From contig JASHNW010000017.1 in the NCBI GenBank assembly GCA_030041435.1, positions 61,541 through 125,540 on the forward strand: 64,000 nucleotides of DNA, written 5' to 3'. Positions within the stretch are counted from its first letter, which is position 1. Every line of letters begins with the position of its first letter. This stretch comes from Acidobacteriaceae bacterium (GTDB lineage: Bacteria; Acidobacteriota; Terriglobia; Terriglobales; Acidobacteriaceae). The translations under genes were made by a program, and so were the position numbers. Under the pieces are notes generated by a model that had not been told where the DNA came from, did no database searches, and saw only the letters and a program-made list of their open reading frames with translations. Of the stretch, positions 35,749 to 44,648 are shown one piece after another.

Positions 35749-35783
35749 GGGGCGCATTCCGAGCCTGGCGCCCCTTTTTTTTT
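35749..35783 (+). terminator. Strong Rho-independent terminator
   Basis: GGGGCGC (35749-35755) pairs with GCGCCCC (35768-35774) around a 12-base loop and is followed by nine T residues (35775-35783). It ends the plus-strand transcript of the small ORFs. The 35646-35748 stretch before it has no ORF and could be a 3' untranslated region or a small RNA. The rest of the gap to 36111 holds only the dispersed repeat at 35926. Confidence 0.9.
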
Positions 35784-35925
35784 GCGCGCCGTTGGCGCGG
35801 AAGCCATGTTCCAAAACCTGGGGGCCTTCGACAAGCTCAGGCCAGGCTATGGGGCACCCGGCAGTTGGTGAAGCAGGCGGCGGGGGAATTTAGGGAGTCT
35901 GCGATTCACCGGCGCGGGGATCTGA

Positions 35926-35961
35926 GATTGCACTACGGGGAACACGGAGGACACAGCGCTG
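35926..35961. repeat. Dispersed intergenic repeat, family 1, copy A (partial)
   Basis: This copy reads GATTGCACTACGGGGAACAC followed by GGAGGACACAG. It matches the copies at 43178, 58999 and 61056 over the shared core GATTGCACC...AACACGGAGGACAC, but lacks the GGAATTCGCT end. It lies in the spacer before the methyltransferase gene. Confidence 0.65.
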
Positions 35962-36111
35962 GGCGAGTGCGTGCCGGGTGAGATCTCTGTTTCGAACGTG
36001 GTCAGCTGTTGAGGCTGCGTCGTCTGTGTCGATTGAGCCCAGGGAGTTGTGTCGCTCTGCGCACGGCTCGCGGCATGCGGTCGAGCCGAGAACGCCCGCT
36101 ACAATCGCGTC

Positions 36112-36876
36112 ATGGCAGACCGGGTCTCGGCACACTACGCAAAGCTGCTCGCCCGCCACTACAGCTGGATGTTCGGGCTGACGTTCGAGGAAAAAGTAAC
36201 GGAACAACGCACAATTTTGGAGCCGGTGCTAAGCGGCGGGGCGCGGGGTTTGGCAATCGACCTGGGATGCGGGCCTGGCTTCCAGACGATCGCGCTCGCG
36301 CAGCTTGGCTTCGCGCCGGTGCTGGCGCTGGATACGAGCGCGGAATTGCTGGCCGAGCTGGACGCGCACGGCACGGAGTACAGGATGGAGGCGACCAGGA
36401 TCGAGGCGCGGCAGGCCGACATCCTGACGCTGTGCGATCAGGTGCAACCGGACGAGGCGAGCGCTATTGTCTGCATGGGAGACACGCTCACCCACCTCCC
36501 CGGGCGTGACGCGGTGCGGCGTCTGTTCGAAGCCGCCGCCACAGCGCTGGCGCCGGACGGCATCTTCGTTCTTACGTGGCGCGATTTGACGCGCGAACTG
36601 ACGGGCGCGGAGCGGTTCATCCCAGTCCGCAGCGGCGAGGACCGCATCATGACCTGCTTTCTCGAGTACGTGAATGCCGAGACGGTCGAGGTTCACGATT
36701 TGGTGTACACGCGCGATGCGGCGACCTCGGCCTGGGCGCTCGAGAAAAGCAGCTATCCAAAATTGCGGCTGGCGGCGGCATGGGTAGAGGCAGAGCTGGC
36801 GAATGCCGGGCTGCGGGTTCATACCTCTTCTTCGGCGGGACGTTTGTCGCTGGCGGTTGCGCAGAAGCCGGCGTAG
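36112..36876 (+). CDS. Class I SAM-dependent methyltransferase
   Basis: A 254-residue methyltransferase with the SAM motif GLAIDLGCGPGFQT, acidic VLALDTSAELL for the ribose, DEASAIVCMGDTLTHLP (motif II region) and LAPDGIFVLTWRD. No family-specific substrate motif was recognised. It is 86 bases upstream of the exported glycosidase but the products are unlikely to be linked. ATG 36112 gives a typical N-terminus; longer starts have no support. Confidence 0.8.
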   Translation: MADRVSAHYAKLLARHYSWMFGLTFEEKVTEQRTILEPVLSGGARGLAIDLGCGPGFQTIALAQLGFAPVLALDTSAELLAELDAHGTEYRMEATRIEARQADILTLCDQVQPDEASAIVCMGDTLTHLPGRDAVRRLFEAAATALAPDGIFVLTWRDLTRELTGAERFIPVRSGEDRIMTCFLEYVNAETVEVHDLVYTRDAATSAWALEKSSYPKLRLAAAWVEAELANAGLRVHTSSSAGRLSLAVAQKPA

Positions 36877-36962
36877 GGGTCTGCGGGGTGCGATGCCGGA
36901 TCGGCGCGGCCAGGCGAGTATCATGGTTCGCCGCGATTTTCAGCATCACGGGGTACGCTTCC

Positions 36963-39479
36963 ATGCTGACCTGCAACCTTTTGCGAAGGCTTACACTGGC
37001 GTTGCCGCTGGCGTTCGCCGCCCAGGCGCATGCACAGGCGCCGATGCAGCCGCTGTCCGCATTTTCCGTCGATTCTGCCAGCCCGATGGCGATCCGCCAC
37101 CAGACGCTGCCTGAGCTGCCGTTCTCCGTCGTGGGCCCGCGGGGCGCGATTCTGGGACAACAGGACGGCAGCTTCGAAGCGTGGCTCTTTCCGTGGAAGA
37201 TTCTGAGCGGCATGCGGCTCTCGGTAGAGATGCAGGACTACGCGGTGCCGATCGATGTGAACCGGCAGGCTGCCGAGATCGACGTGGCGCCCGAGGCAAC
37301 CACCATCACCTATGCGCACGCGAACTTCACGATTCGCCAGACCATGGTGGCGCCGAAGGCGGGTGCGAACGGGGCAGGAGCGATGGTGCTGTTTCAATTC
37401 CAGGCCATCCGCCCGATGACGGTTACGTTCAGTTTTCGGCCGGCGATGCAGCGCATGTGGCCCGCGGAATCCGACGACGGGCCTTCGCCGGAATGGGTGG
37501 CAACGCCGGGCGGTTCTGGCTTCTACATCCTGCACCTCAACTTCCCCGATCACGCGGGGGCGCTGGCGATTCCTGACGCTGAGCCGGGCATTCTGCCGCC
37601 TTACCAGGAGAGGCCTGAGCGGTGGCCGCTGCAGTTTGTGCTGCACTTCGATCCCAAGCAGGACGCGGGGAAAATCTATCCGCTGCTGATGATGGTGGCC
37701 GATTCCGCGGCCGCGGCGAGGAAAGAGGCTCTCGAGGCGAGCCTCGAGAATCTGGATGCGCAGGCGCGTGCCACATTCGATGCCAACCGCGAGAACTACC
37801 GCCGCTACCTGGCGGAGCACACCTCGATCGAAACGCCGGATGCGCGTCTCAACGACGCGTTCGCCTGGGCGGAGACGGCGATCGATCAGTTGCGTGTGGA
37901 AACGGCGGTGGGGTCCGGCCACGAGGCGCTCACCGCGGGTTTCGTCGGTTCAGGAGATGCGGCGCGTCCGGGCTTCGGATGGTTTTTCGGCCGGGATGCG
38001 CTGTGGTCGCTGTATGCGGTGAACAGCTACGGCGACTTCGCAACCACGCGCGAGGAGATTCAGTTCCTGATGGACCACCAGCGCGCGGACGGCAAGATCA
38101 TGCACGAGTGGTCGCAGACGGCGGGCCTGGTGGACTGGGGCTCATTGCCGTATCAATGGGCGGCTGCGGACTCGACGCCGCTGTTTGCCATGGCGGTGAA
38201 CGACTATCTCCGCATCAGCGGGGACGAGCAGTTTGTGGCGTCGATCTGGCCGAGCCTGGGGCGCGCGTGGAATTTTGAAACGTCGCACGACAGCGATGGC
38301 GACGGGATCTACGACAATTCGGAAGGGTCGGGGTGGGTGGAGTCGTGGATACCTTCGATGCCGCACCAGGAAATTTATCTGGCCGCGCTCGACGAGCAGG
38401 CCAGCCTTGCCTTTGCCAATCTGGCTCGCTCCACCGGCCACGCGGATCTGGCCAGCGCCGCGGAGCAGCGCGCGGAGCACATTGCAGCCACCATCGAAAG
38501 CGAATACTACCTGGCGGACAGCCGGAACTATGCATTCAGCTGGAACGGCGAGGGCAAGCGGGACGAGACGGCGACCATCTTTCCCTCCGTCGCGTGGTGG
38601 GACGGGGACTGGCAGCTGGCGCACCCTGAAACGATGATGGAGCGGTGGGCGGCGAGCGAGTTCTCGACGGACTGGGGGGTGCGCGACCTGAGCGATCAAA
38701 CATCGTTCTACGATCCAATCAGCTACCACCAGGGGTCGGTGTGGCCGCTGTTCACGGGGTGGGTGTCGGTTGCGGAATATCGCGCGGGCCATCCGCTCTC
38801 CGGATACGCGCACCTGATGCAGAACGCGAACCTGACGTGGGCGCAGGACCCGGGCGATGTGACCGAGCTGCTTTCCGGCCAGTTCTACCAGGTGCTGGGG
38901 CGCAGCACGGCGCATCAACTGTGGTCGTCGGCCATGGTCATTTCGCCGATCCTGCGCGGAATGTTCGGCCTCGAATGGGACGCAGCGGGCCGGACGCTTA
39001 CGGTGACGCCGCACCTGCCCGCCGACTGGAACCAGGCCGCGATCCACCGCCTGCCGTTCGGGGAGGGAAACATCGATCTGACCTTCCGCCGCGAACGCGG
39101 GGAATTGCTGGTGCAGGCAAGCGACCCGACGGTTCATCTGGCGTCGCGCAGTGCGGGAGCACGGGTGAAGAATGGCGCGCTCGACATTCCGCTGCCGGCT
39201 GTGGAAGCAGCCATCCCGGCCAGCCTGCCGGCGTTTGGATCGGAGACGCAGCAGATGAAGGTGCTGGCCGAGGAACACCACGAGCATTCGCTGGTGCTGC
39301 GGCTCTCTGCGCCGGGCGGCACCACGCAGACGCTCACGGTGCGGGAAAATATCTCGCTGCCGCGGCTCAGCACGCAGGGCGCTCAGCTGGGCGAGCCCGA
39401 GGCCGGACTGCGTTCGCTCACGGTCGAGTTTCCGCAGGCGGCCGGATACACCGAGAAGACGGTGACGCTGACCTGGTGA
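36963..39479 (+). CDS. Exported (alpha/alpha)6 glycosidase, debranching-enzyme-like
   Basis: An 838-residue protein with a signal peptide (MLTCNLLRRLTLALPLAFAAQAHAQ). A beta-sandwich N-terminal domain (about 30-280) is followed by a toroidal catalytic domain of the glycogen-debranching/GH63/GH116 type: GFGWFFGRDALWSLYAV, MHEWSQTAGLVDWGSLPYQWAAADSTPLF, DSDGDGIYDNSEGSGWVESW and SFYDPISYHQGSVWPLFTGWVSVAEYR (given here in pieces under 20: FGRDALWSLYAV, DWGSLPYQWAAADSTPLF, GSGWVESW, YHQGSVWPLF). Likely catalytic acids are in GRDAL and WVESW. It probably degrades plant alpha- or beta-glycans outside the cell. The alpha-galactosidase-like gene follows within 15 bases, so the two are one operon. Confidence 0.8.
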   Translation: MLTCNLLRRLTLALPLAFAAQAHAQAPMQPLSAFSVDSASPMAIRHQTLPELPFSVVGPRGAILGQQDGSFEAWLFPWKILSGMRLSVEMQDYAVPIDVNRQAAEIDVAPEATTITYAHANFTIRQTMVAPKAGANGAGAMVLFQFQAIRPMTVTFSFRPAMQRMWPAESDDGPSPEWVATPGGSGFYILHLNFPDHAGALAIPDAEPGILPPYQERPERWPLQFVLHFDPKQDAGKIYPLLMMVADSAAAARKEALEASLENLDAQARATFDANRENYRRYLAEHTSIETPDARLNDAFAWAETAIDQLRVETAVGSGHEALTAGFVGSGDAARPGFGWFFGRDALWSLYAVNSYGDFATTREEIQFLMDHQRADGKIMHEWSQTAGLVDWGSLPYQWAAADSTPLFAMAVNDYLRISGDEQFVASIWPSLGRAWNFETSHDSDGDGIYDNSEGSGWVESWIPSMPHQEIYLAALDEQASLAFANLARSTGHADLASAAEQRAEHIAATIESEYYLADSRNYAFSWNGEGKRDETATIFPSVAWWDGDWQLAHPETMMERWAASEFSTDWGVRDLSDQTSFYDPISYHQGSVWPLFTGWVSVAEYRAGHPLSGYAHLMQNANLTWAQDPGDVTELLSGQFYQVLGRSTAHQLWSSAMVISPILRGMFGLEWDAAGRTLTVTPHLPADWNQAAIHRLPFGEGNIDLTFRRERGELLVQASDPTVHLASRSAGARVKNGALDIPLPAVEAAIPASLPAFGSETQQMKVLAEEHHEHSLVLRLSAPGGTTQTLTVRENISLPRLSTQGAQLGEPEAGLRSLTVEFPQAAGYTEKTVTLTW

Positions 39480-39493
39480 ACATTCTGGTGACG

Positions 39494-41683
39494 ATGGCGC
39501 TTCCACGCTGGGCATGCGTTCTGGCGCTGCTGGCCGCGGCGCACGCTGCATGCGGCCAGGCGACCGCGAAGCTTGCCACCGCCGACACGGTGGTGGAACT
39601 ATCTGCGGGAGTGCAGGCGCCGCGACTGCTCTGGCTCGGCGGGCACGGGCAACGTGCATGGCAGAATCGCGCCGTCGAGCCGCTGCCGGCGTTCGTCGAG
39701 CGGGCGGTGGGAGGCGGAGTGGAACGCGTGCCGCTGGCATGGAAGGTCGTGCCCCGGCTGAGCGAATCGAGCCCTGGCCGCGTGGTCTTCGTGTACGAGT
39801 CGCAGCAGCCGCATCTGCGGCTCGACTGGGAGTGGACAGCGCGCGCCGGCTTCGGACCCGTCGAGCATCGCATCGTCGTCGAGAACCTGAGCGGCGTCGA
39901 GTACTGGCTTCCGATTATGGATAGCCTGCGGCTGGACTGGCGCATCGACGGGGACACCGCGCTGCGACAGCTTTATATCGATAAGGGCGCGGGCGCGCCG
40001 ACGGCGATCGGGACGCATCTTGTGGCCGTTGCGCCTGGTTCTGCATGGACGGGGTGGTCGACTACGTTTGCTCATCCTGTGCCGGGACGGCCGGCGGAGA
40101 TCATTCCGTACGAGGCGGTGTTTCGCGCACAGAATCGCCAGGCAGGATGGTTTACCGGCATCGAATTCAGCGGGCGGACACGGCTTACGCTGGATCGGAG
40201 CCAGGACGGTCTCGCTGCCCTCGCCGGGCTCGACCCGGAGCCGGCGCCGGCATCCAGTCCCGCGGTCACCCGTCTCACGCCGGGCGGGAGCTTTGCGACG
40301 CCGATGGTTTTTCTGGGCGCCTTCGCGGGCGGAGCTGACGGGGCCGGCAACGAACTGCGTCCCTGGGTGCGCGCTGTGCTCGGCAACGTGCGCACGTGGT
40401 CCGATCCGCACTATCCATTGGTGGTGAACAACAGCTGGGGCGTGGGCATGAGCATCGACGAGGCAGTGGCGGAGCGCATGATCGACGATGCCGCCGGGCT
40501 GGGGTTCGAGATGTTCCACCTCGATGCAGGATGGTTTCGCGGGGTGGGGGACTGGTATCCGAACGCGCAGAAATTTCCGCACGGCCTGGCGGCCGTGGCC
40601 GACGACGCACATCGCCACGGCATGCGCTTCGGCCTGTGGGCCGACTGGACGCAGGCGGGCCTCGACACCGCACCCGGGACGCTCAACGTCCACGATGCGA
40701 AGGTGCGCGACTGGCTGGTGGCCGACGTTAGCCCCAGCTGGAAGCCGCAGGATTTCAAAGGACAGACCATCGACCTGGGAGTTCCCGCGGTGCGCGACTA
40801 CGCGGGGAAAGAAGTGAATCGCATCGTGACCGACTACCACCTGGACATGCTGGAGCACGACGGCTATCTGGTGGCCCAGGGATGCACGCGCGACGACCAT
40901 CCGCACGCGCCGCCCGACCCGGAGCGCATGAGCGTGGAGCACTACGAGGGCGAGGACATCGTGCTCAGTTCCAATTCGACCGATGTGAGCTACCACGCGG
41001 TGCGGGCCTACTACAGCATCTACGAGCAGCTGCGGCGGGAGCATCCGGGATTGCTGTTCGAGATCTGCAACGATGGGGGCCGCATGGTGGACTTTGGCAG
41101 CGCCGCGCACGGTGATTACTTTTCGATTACGGATAGTTATGACCCGCTGTCGAATCGGCGCGCCTTTTACGATGCGAGTTACGTGCTTCCGCCGGCCATG
41201 CTGGAGACTTATGTGGAGAAGTGGCCGACGCCGCGCATGGAGAATTTTCTTTATATGTTGCGCAGCGGGATGATGGGGTGGATCACGGTCATGCAAAACA
41301 CGAACGACTGGACGCCCGCGCAGCATGCTGCGGCGCACGCGGCCATTGCGCTCTATAAGGCGCAGCTGCGGCCGCTGTTGCGCGATGCCGAGGTGTTCCA
41401 CATCTCGCCACGCCCGGACGGCGTTGGCTGGGACGGGATGGAATACTGGGACCCGGCGCGCAAGAAGGGCGTGGTTTACGCCTTTCGCGGGTCCGCAGCG
41501 GACGAGCCGCAGCACGTGTTCCTGCTGGCGGGTCTTAAGCCGCAGGCAACGTACCGCCTGCATTTCCAGGATGGCACCGCTGCCGATACCTTTCTGTCCG
41601 GGCGGCATCTCATGAAGGACGGGCTGCGGGTGGCACTGGCTGCGCCTCTCAGCTCCGAGTTGATCTTTGTTTCCGAGCAGTGA
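39494..41683 (+). CDS. Exported alpha-galactosidase-like glycosidase (clan GH-D)
   Basis: A 729-residue protein with a signal peptide (MALPRWACVLALLAAAHA). A beta-sandwich domain is followed by a barrel of the GH27/GH36 type with VVNNSWGVGMSI, FHLDAGWFRGVGDWYPN, GMRFGLWADWTQAG, LDMLEHDGYLV and FEICNDGGRMVD. In this clan two aspartates act as nucleophile and acid/base; they are probably the ones in EHDGYLV and CNDGGR. A GTG at 39476 overlapping the previous stop codon (GTGA) is an alternative start. The gene is translated together with the preceding glycosidase and would remove terminal alpha-galactose from hemicellulose side chains. Confidence 0.82.
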   Translation: MALPRWACVLALLAAAHAACGQATAKLATADTVVELSAGVQAPRLLWLGGHGQRAWQNRAVEPLPAFVERAVGGGVERVPLAWKVVPRLSESSPGRVVFVYESQQPHLRLDWEWTARAGFGPVEHRIVVENLSGVEYWLPIMDSLRLDWRIDGDTALRQLYIDKGAGAPTAIGTHLVAVAPGSAWTGWSTTFAHPVPGRPAEIIPYEAVFRAQNRQAGWFTGIEFSGRTRLTLDRSQDGLAALAGLDPEPAPASSPAVTRLTPGGSFATPMVFLGAFAGGADGAGNELRPWVRAVLGNVRTWSDPHYPLVVNNSWGVGMSIDEAVAERMIDDAAGLGFEMFHLDAGWFRGVGDWYPNAQKFPHGLAAVADDAHRHGMRFGLWADWTQAGLDTAPGTLNVHDAKVRDWLVADVSPSWKPQDFKGQTIDLGVPAVRDYAGKEVNRIVTDYHLDMLEHDGYLVAQGCTRDDHPHAPPDPERMSVEHYEGEDIVLSSNSTDVSYHAVRAYYSIYEQLRREHPGLLFEICNDGGRMVDFGSAAHGDYFSITDSYDPLSNRRAFYDASYVLPPAMLETYVEKWPTPRMENFLYMLRSGMMGWITVMQNTNDWTPAQHAAAHAAIALYKAQLRPLLRDAEVFHISPRPDGVGWDGMEYWDPARKKGVVYAFRGSAADEPQHVFLLAGLKPQATYRLHFQDGTAADTFLSGRHLMKDGLRVALAAPLSSELIFVSEQ

Positions 41684-41744
41684 ATCCGGGGTTACCCCCG
41701 ATATGTGGTGAGACAAGTAGCCTGAGAGGACGGGAGCCGAGCCG

Positions 41745-43136
41745 ATGACGAATGCAGCATCCGATGCACTGGTGTTTTTTGGCGCAACGGGAGACCTGGC
41801 GTATAAGCAGATCTTCCCGGCGCTGCAGGGGCTGGTGCGCGACGAAGGATTCAATCTGCCAATCGTTGGCGTAGCCAAGGCGGGCTGGAACCTGGAGCAG
41901 CTGAAGGCGCGCGCCAAGGACAGCCTGGAGAAGCACGGGGGCATCGATCAGGCTGCTTTCGAGAAGCTGCTGAACCTGCTGTGCTACGTGGACGGCGACT
42001 ACAACGACGCGAACACGTTCACGCAGCTGCGCCAGCAACTGGGCAAGGCGCAAAGGCCGCTGCATTACCTGGCGATACCGCCGAGTTTATTTGGAACGGT
42101 GGCGGCGAATCTGGCGAAAGGGGGCTGCGCGGCCAATGCGCGGGTGGTGGTGGAGAAGCCATTCGGGCGCGATCTGGCATCGGCGCAGGAGCTGAGCCGG
42201 ATCCTGCACGAGTTTTTTCCCGAAGAGAACATCTTCCGCATCGATCACTATCTGGGCAAGGAGCCGGTGCAGAACATCCTGTACACGCGCTTTGCCAATC
42301 CGAATTTCGAGCCTCTGTTCAACCGCGACCACGTGCGCAGCATTCAGATCACGATGGCGGAGGGATTCGGGGTGGAGGACCGGGGCAAGTTTTACGACGA
42401 AGTGGGCGCGATGCGGGACGTGGTACAGAACCACATGCTGCAGGTGCTGGCGTCGCTGACCATGGATCCACCGACGGGGGAGGACCACGACGCGGTGCGC
42501 GACCGCAAAGCGGAACTGCTGAAGGCGGTGCGGCCGCTGGCGCCGGACACAGTGGTGCGGGGACAGTATGAGGGGTACCGGTCCGTGCCGGGGGTGAAAC
42601 CAGGATCGAGTGTGGAGACGTTTGTCGCGGTGCGGCTGTACGTCGACAGCTGGCGCTGGGCGGGGGTGCCCATCTACATTCGGGCGGGCAAGATGCTGCC
42701 GGTGACGTGCACGGAAGCGACGGTGGAATTCAAGCGTCCGCCGCAGGAGACGTTTGGCGAGCACGTGCCGCTAAATTCGGCACACATGCGGATTCGGATC
42801 AGCCCGGATGTGGCCATCGCCGTGGGTGTACGGGTGAAGATTCCCGGGGAGCGGAGGGTGGGGCGCGATGTGGAGCTGGAGATGCACCGCCAGGCCGCCG
42901 ACGATATGCCACCCTACGAGCGGCTGCTGGGCGATGCCATGCGGGGCAACAGCGAGCTGTTTTCGCGGCAGGACCTGGTGGAGGCGCAGTGGCGGATCGT
43001 GGATCCGATTCTGGGGAATGTGACGCCGTTCTATTCCTATCTGCCGGGAACATGGGGGCCGGAAGAAGCGGGACAGCTGATCGGCAACGATGGGCCGTGG
43101 GCCGATCCGGTTGTGGAGAAGGCGACGAAGTGCTGA
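41745..43136 (+). CDS. zwf: Glucose-6-phosphate 1-dehydrogenase
   Basis: A 463-residue G6PDH. The nucleotide site is LVFFGATGDLAYKQI, the substrate and catalytic site RIDHYLGKEPVQN with His-Asp-Lys, then FANPNFEPLFNRDHV. It converts glucose 6-phosphate to 6-phosphogluconolactone and makes NADPH. The NAD(P) motif has GATGDLA as in other G6PDHs. It lies 61 bases downstream of the alpha-galactosidase-like gene, and gnd faces it from 325 bases away. Confidence 0.95.
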   Translation: MTNAASDALVFFGATGDLAYKQIFPALQGLVRDEGFNLPIVGVAKAGWNLEQLKARAKDSLEKHGGIDQAAFEKLLNLLCYVDGDYNDANTFTQLRQQLGKAQRPLHYLAIPPSLFGTVAANLAKGGCAANARVVVEKPFGRDLASAQELSRILHEFFPEENIFRIDHYLGKEPVQNILYTRFANPNFEPLFNRDHVRSIQITMAEGFGVEDRGKFYDEVGAMRDVVQNHMLQVLASLTMDPPTGEDHDAVRDRKAELLKAVRPLAPDTVVRGQYEGYRSVPGVKPGSSVETFVAVRLYVDSWRWAGVPIYIRAGKMLPVTCTEATVEFKRPPQETFGEHVPLNSAHMRIRISPDVAIAVGVRVKIPGERRVGRDVELEMHRQAADDMPPYERLLGDAMRGNSELFSRQDLVEAQWRIVDPILGNVTPFYSYLPGTWGPEEAGQLIGNDGPWADPVVEKATKC

Positions 43137-43177
43137 GGGGTGCGAGCGATTCTCCGATTCAGCCGCCTGTGTGAAAC

Positions 43178-43226
43178 GGATTGCACCACCGAGAACACGG
43201 AGCACACAGAGGATGGGGAATTCGCT
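43178..43226. repeat. Dispersed intergenic repeat, family 1, copy B
   Basis: Starts GGATTGCACCACCGAGAACA, continues with CGGAGCACACAGAGGATG and ends GGGAATTCGCT. It matches copies at 58999 and 61056. It sits in the 325-base convergent gap between zwf and gnd. A nearby GCCGTGCCCCTTC stretch (43242-43254) resembles the right arm of the second repeat family. Confidence 0.8.
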
Positions 43227-43461
43227 CCCGGCCGGCTGAGAGCCGTGCCCCTTCCAAATGGGCTGTGTCGGAAATTCGCTGCGTGGTGTCTGAGAAGTTT
43301 GCTTCGTAATTCCAGCGCTGAAAATACAGGTGCTTCGACTGCGCGTTCGAATCTGTTTCGGCGAGCGCGCTCGCGGAAAATTCGATGCTCCGCTCAGGAT
43401 TACTGCGCGTGCTTATCACCAGCTGCAGACTCCCAGCACCGGAGTTGCTTCCCTTTTCTGC

Positions 43462-44484
43462 CTACGATCCCGCGGCGGTCTTCTCTTTGTGGCCGCCGAA
43501 TTCGTAGCGCATCGCAGAAAGCAGGCGGTCGGCATATTCCTCGCTTCCGCGGGAAGCGAAGCGCGAGTAGAGGGCGGCGCTGATGACGGGCACGGAGATT
43601 CCTTCGTCCACCGCCGCCTGCACCGTCCATCGGCCCTCGCCGGAATCGGAGACGCGGCCGGCAAATTCAGAGAGCTGGGGATTCTCGTGCAGGGCGGCAG
43701 CGGTCAGGTCCAGCAGCCATGAGCCGACGACGCTGCCGCGGCGCCAGACTTCGGCGACCTCGGCGATATCGATGTCGAACTGGTAGAGCTCGGGATGACG
43801 CAGCGGGGTGGTTTCGGCGTCCTCGACCTGCTTTGCCTTGCCGACGTTGGCGCTGTGGATGACGTTGAGGCCTTCGGCGAAAGCGGCCATGATGCCGTAC
43901 TCGATGCCGTTGTGCACCATCTTGACGAAATGGCCGGCGCCGTTGGGACCGCAGCGCAGGTAGCCGTTTTCCGAGGGCGTGGGGTCGCCGGTGCGTCCGG
44001 GGGTGCGAGCGGCGGCGGCAACGCCGGGGGCGAGCGATTTAAAGATGGGGTCAAGATGTTTGACGACTGATTCCTCGCCGCCGATCATGAGGCAGTAGCC
44101 GCGATCGAGGCCCCAGACGCCGCCGCTGGTGCCGCAATCGACGTAGTGGATGCCCTTTGACTTCAGCTCGCCGGCGCGGCGGATGTCGTCGTGGTAATAG
44201 GAATTGCCGCCGTCAATAATGATGTCTCCGGAGGCGAGGACAGGGGCCAGCGAAGCGAGGACAGAGTCGACCACCGCGGCCGGAACCATGAGCCACACGG
44301 CCCGCGGGGCGCGCAGCTTCTTCGCAAATTCCTGAAGACTGGCGGAGGACGATGCGCCTTTTGCGACGAGCTCCTGCATGGCCTGCGGATGGCTGTCGAA
44401 GACGACGCATTCGTGACCGGCTTTGAGAAGCCGCTGTGTCATGTTGGAGCCCATTCGCCCCAGCCCGATCATTCCCAGCTGCAT
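43462..44484 (-). CDS. gnd: 6-phosphogluconate dehydrogenase, decarboxylating (short type)
   Basis: From ATG 44484 (GAGGAGG ribosome site) the enzyme is 340 residues, the short bacterial type rather than the 470-residue one. The cofactor loop is GMIGLGRMGSNM, the substrate sites IIDGGNSYYHDDIRR, GTSGGVWGL and HFVKMVHNGIEYG, with Lys-Asn as catalytic residues. It oxidises 6-phosphogluconate to ribulose 5-phosphate and CO2. Short enzymes often use NAD+. It faces zwf across a repeat-bearing gap, so both steps of the oxidative branch are adjacent but transcribed towards each other. Confidence 0.92.
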   Translation of the reverse strand: MQLGMIGLGRMGSNMTQRLLKAGHECVVFDSHPQAMQELVAKGASSSASLQEFAKKLRAPRAVWLMVPAAVVDSVLASLAPVLASGDIIIDGGNSYYHDDIRRAGELKSKGIHYVDCGTSGGVWGLDRGYCLMIGGEESVVKHLDPIFKSLAPGVAAAARTPGRTGDPTPSENGYLRCGPNGAGHFVKMVHNGIEYGIMAAFAEGLNVIHSANVGKAKQVEDAETTPLRHPELYQFDIDIAEVAEVWRRGSVVGSWLLDLTAAALHENPQLSEFAGRVSDSGEGRWTVQAAVDEGISVPVISAALYSRFASRGSEEYADRLLSAMRYEFGGHKEKTAAGS

Positions 44485-44648
44485 GTGTTTCCTCCTCAGG
44501 AGTTGATTCACCTGTACCAATGGATGCCGCTCGGCGGTAAATCGGGTCACGCAGTCCGAACGCAAAATACATCCTGCGGAGAACATCGTCGATCGCGATC
44601 AGGTGACTGCGGCGCACCGGCGCCGATTCCCGGGGCCCAGGGCCCGAT

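Noticed and set aside
39599..41944. 781-codon minus-strand ORF opposite the alpha-galactosidase-like gene
   Set aside because: Out-of-frame shadow of a clear GH-D enzyme with signal peptide; composition rich in Arg, His, Pro.
43345..43353. GTTCGAATC, a possible tRNA T-loop
   Set aside because: The flanking bases do not form a T stem and no acceptor or anticodon arm is present.
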